Below, one piece after another: positions 63,310 to 64,000 of a DNA stretch of 64,000 bases. Position 1 is the first letter of the stretch. Every line of letters begins with the position of its first letter. The notes under the pieces were generated by a model. That model was given only the letters and a program-made list of their open reading frames with translations. It searched no databases and was not told where the DNA came from. The position numbers and the translations under genes are program-made. The DNA comes from Edolisoma coerulescens (taxonomy: Eukaryota; Chordata; Aves; Passeriformes; Campephagidae), in the NCBI GenBank assembly GCA_013397115.1, contig VWZW01004384.1, forward strand, positions 124,001 through 188,000, given 5' to 3'.

Positions 63310-64000
63310 ACACACAAATTCGTGTATTTATAATTGGGAGTGACTCTGGCAATATAGAAAATAGCATCTAAGTAAAAAACTGCAGCTCCAAGACAGTTCT
63401 CTCAGCCCTCCCTTTGTTCAAGGAGGGAGGGATCAGGAATGGGGATACAGCCAGATAAGCATCAGCAATCTGGGAGCTCAGCTCCTTAATAAGATCCTCA
63501 TCATTCCTGTGTGGCTGCAGCACAGGGAGCAGAGAGGCTCTGCAGAGAGTGCACAGCTGCAGGGTATTTCCCTGTCTGTCACATTCAAGCCCCATCAGCT
63601 GAAGCTGCTGTTACTAAGCCAGATGTGAAATATGGCAAATGCCTGACTGACCCAAGACCCGCCCCTCTCCCACACCTATTCCTGGGTCTGGTAGGCACAA
63701 TAGTCTCTCACAGAGCTGACACACTGGGGCAGCAACCTCCCTGTCAGATTAAGGGTTTGAAACATATATGCAAAATAGGCAATAATTTTGAACATCTTAG
63801 TGAGATTTCTGCTTTCTTTGATTGCCTCTGGGAGGCCAAGGAGGCCATTCCCCAAGGTGGAGTTTGGCTCTGGGAGAGGAAACCAGCAACACAAACACCA
63901 TAGTCCTCCAGAAAAATATGACCGGTTGTAACTCTCTTTCACACACCGAACCCCAGGGTGAAACCAACCACCTCTGGACCCTGAAGGGTGAGCATAACCC

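Larger units (their letters stand above)
58491..64000. other. Intergenic, no gene seen
   Basis: AT-rich sequence up to the window edge, with simple repeats at about 61337-61397 (ATAATG/ATAATT) and (GT)7 at 63296-63309, and a local 30-bp duplication (61707-61742 and 61791-61822). No exon of a neighbouring gene was recognised. In other tetrapods ATP6V1H and RGS20 lie on the upstream side of OPRK1, but nothing here could be tied to them. Confidence 0.5.

Overview
This window is nuclear DNA from a vertebrate, most probably a bird. It carries one recognisable protein-coding gene, the kappa opioid receptor gene OPRK1, on the minus strand. The bird assignment rests on several CR1-type LINE fragments (3'-UTR tails and reverse-transcriptase pieces) and on two solo LTRs that look like avian endogenous retroviral LTRs. 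The coding sequence is receptor-like over its whole length. A songbird or other neoavian species is my best guess, but this is recognition from memory and not a database result.

Layout, low to high coordinate. 1-4897: the 3' flank and probable 3'-UTR of OPRK1, with an ERVL-like solo LTR on the plus strand at 777-1323. 4898-24480: the OPRK1 coding region in three exons (5430-4898, 10393-10041, 24480-24221), read leftwards. The splice sites are canonical GT/AG and the intron phases are compatible. The spliced product is 381 residues, against 380 for human KOR. 24481-24546 is a probable 5'-UTR stretch behind a good splice acceptor. About 25.16-25.40 kb is a locally CpG-richer block that may hold a non-coding first exon and promoter. 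25.4-64 kb: roughly 38 kb upstream of OPRK1 with no exon that I can support. It holds CR1 fragments (30.9-31.8, 33.5, 36.1-36.3, 40.8-41.3, 47.65, 51.2-52.2 and 54.24 kb), a second solo LTR (49.0-49.7 kb), a 25-bp minisatellite (28.34-28.44 kb) and simple repeats.

The three exons together encode a class A GPCR that couples to Gi/o. It has the orthosteric aspartate, the DRY and NPxxY motifs, the ECL2 disulfide cysteines and a palmitoylation-type cysteine. The most interesting protein-level points are a glutamate where human KOR has valine at position 2.63 and a less acidic second extracellular loop. Both are in regions known to shape kappa-ligand and dynorphin selectivity.

I found no undescribed biological system. 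Other points to check are a single N flanked by a near-duplicate of about 75 bp (possible assembly artefact), a diverged 100-bp direct repeat within intron 1, and the unexplained gene-free upstream stretch. Most open reading frames in the window are short chance frames in AT-rich non-coding DNA or antisense shadows, and are left out.
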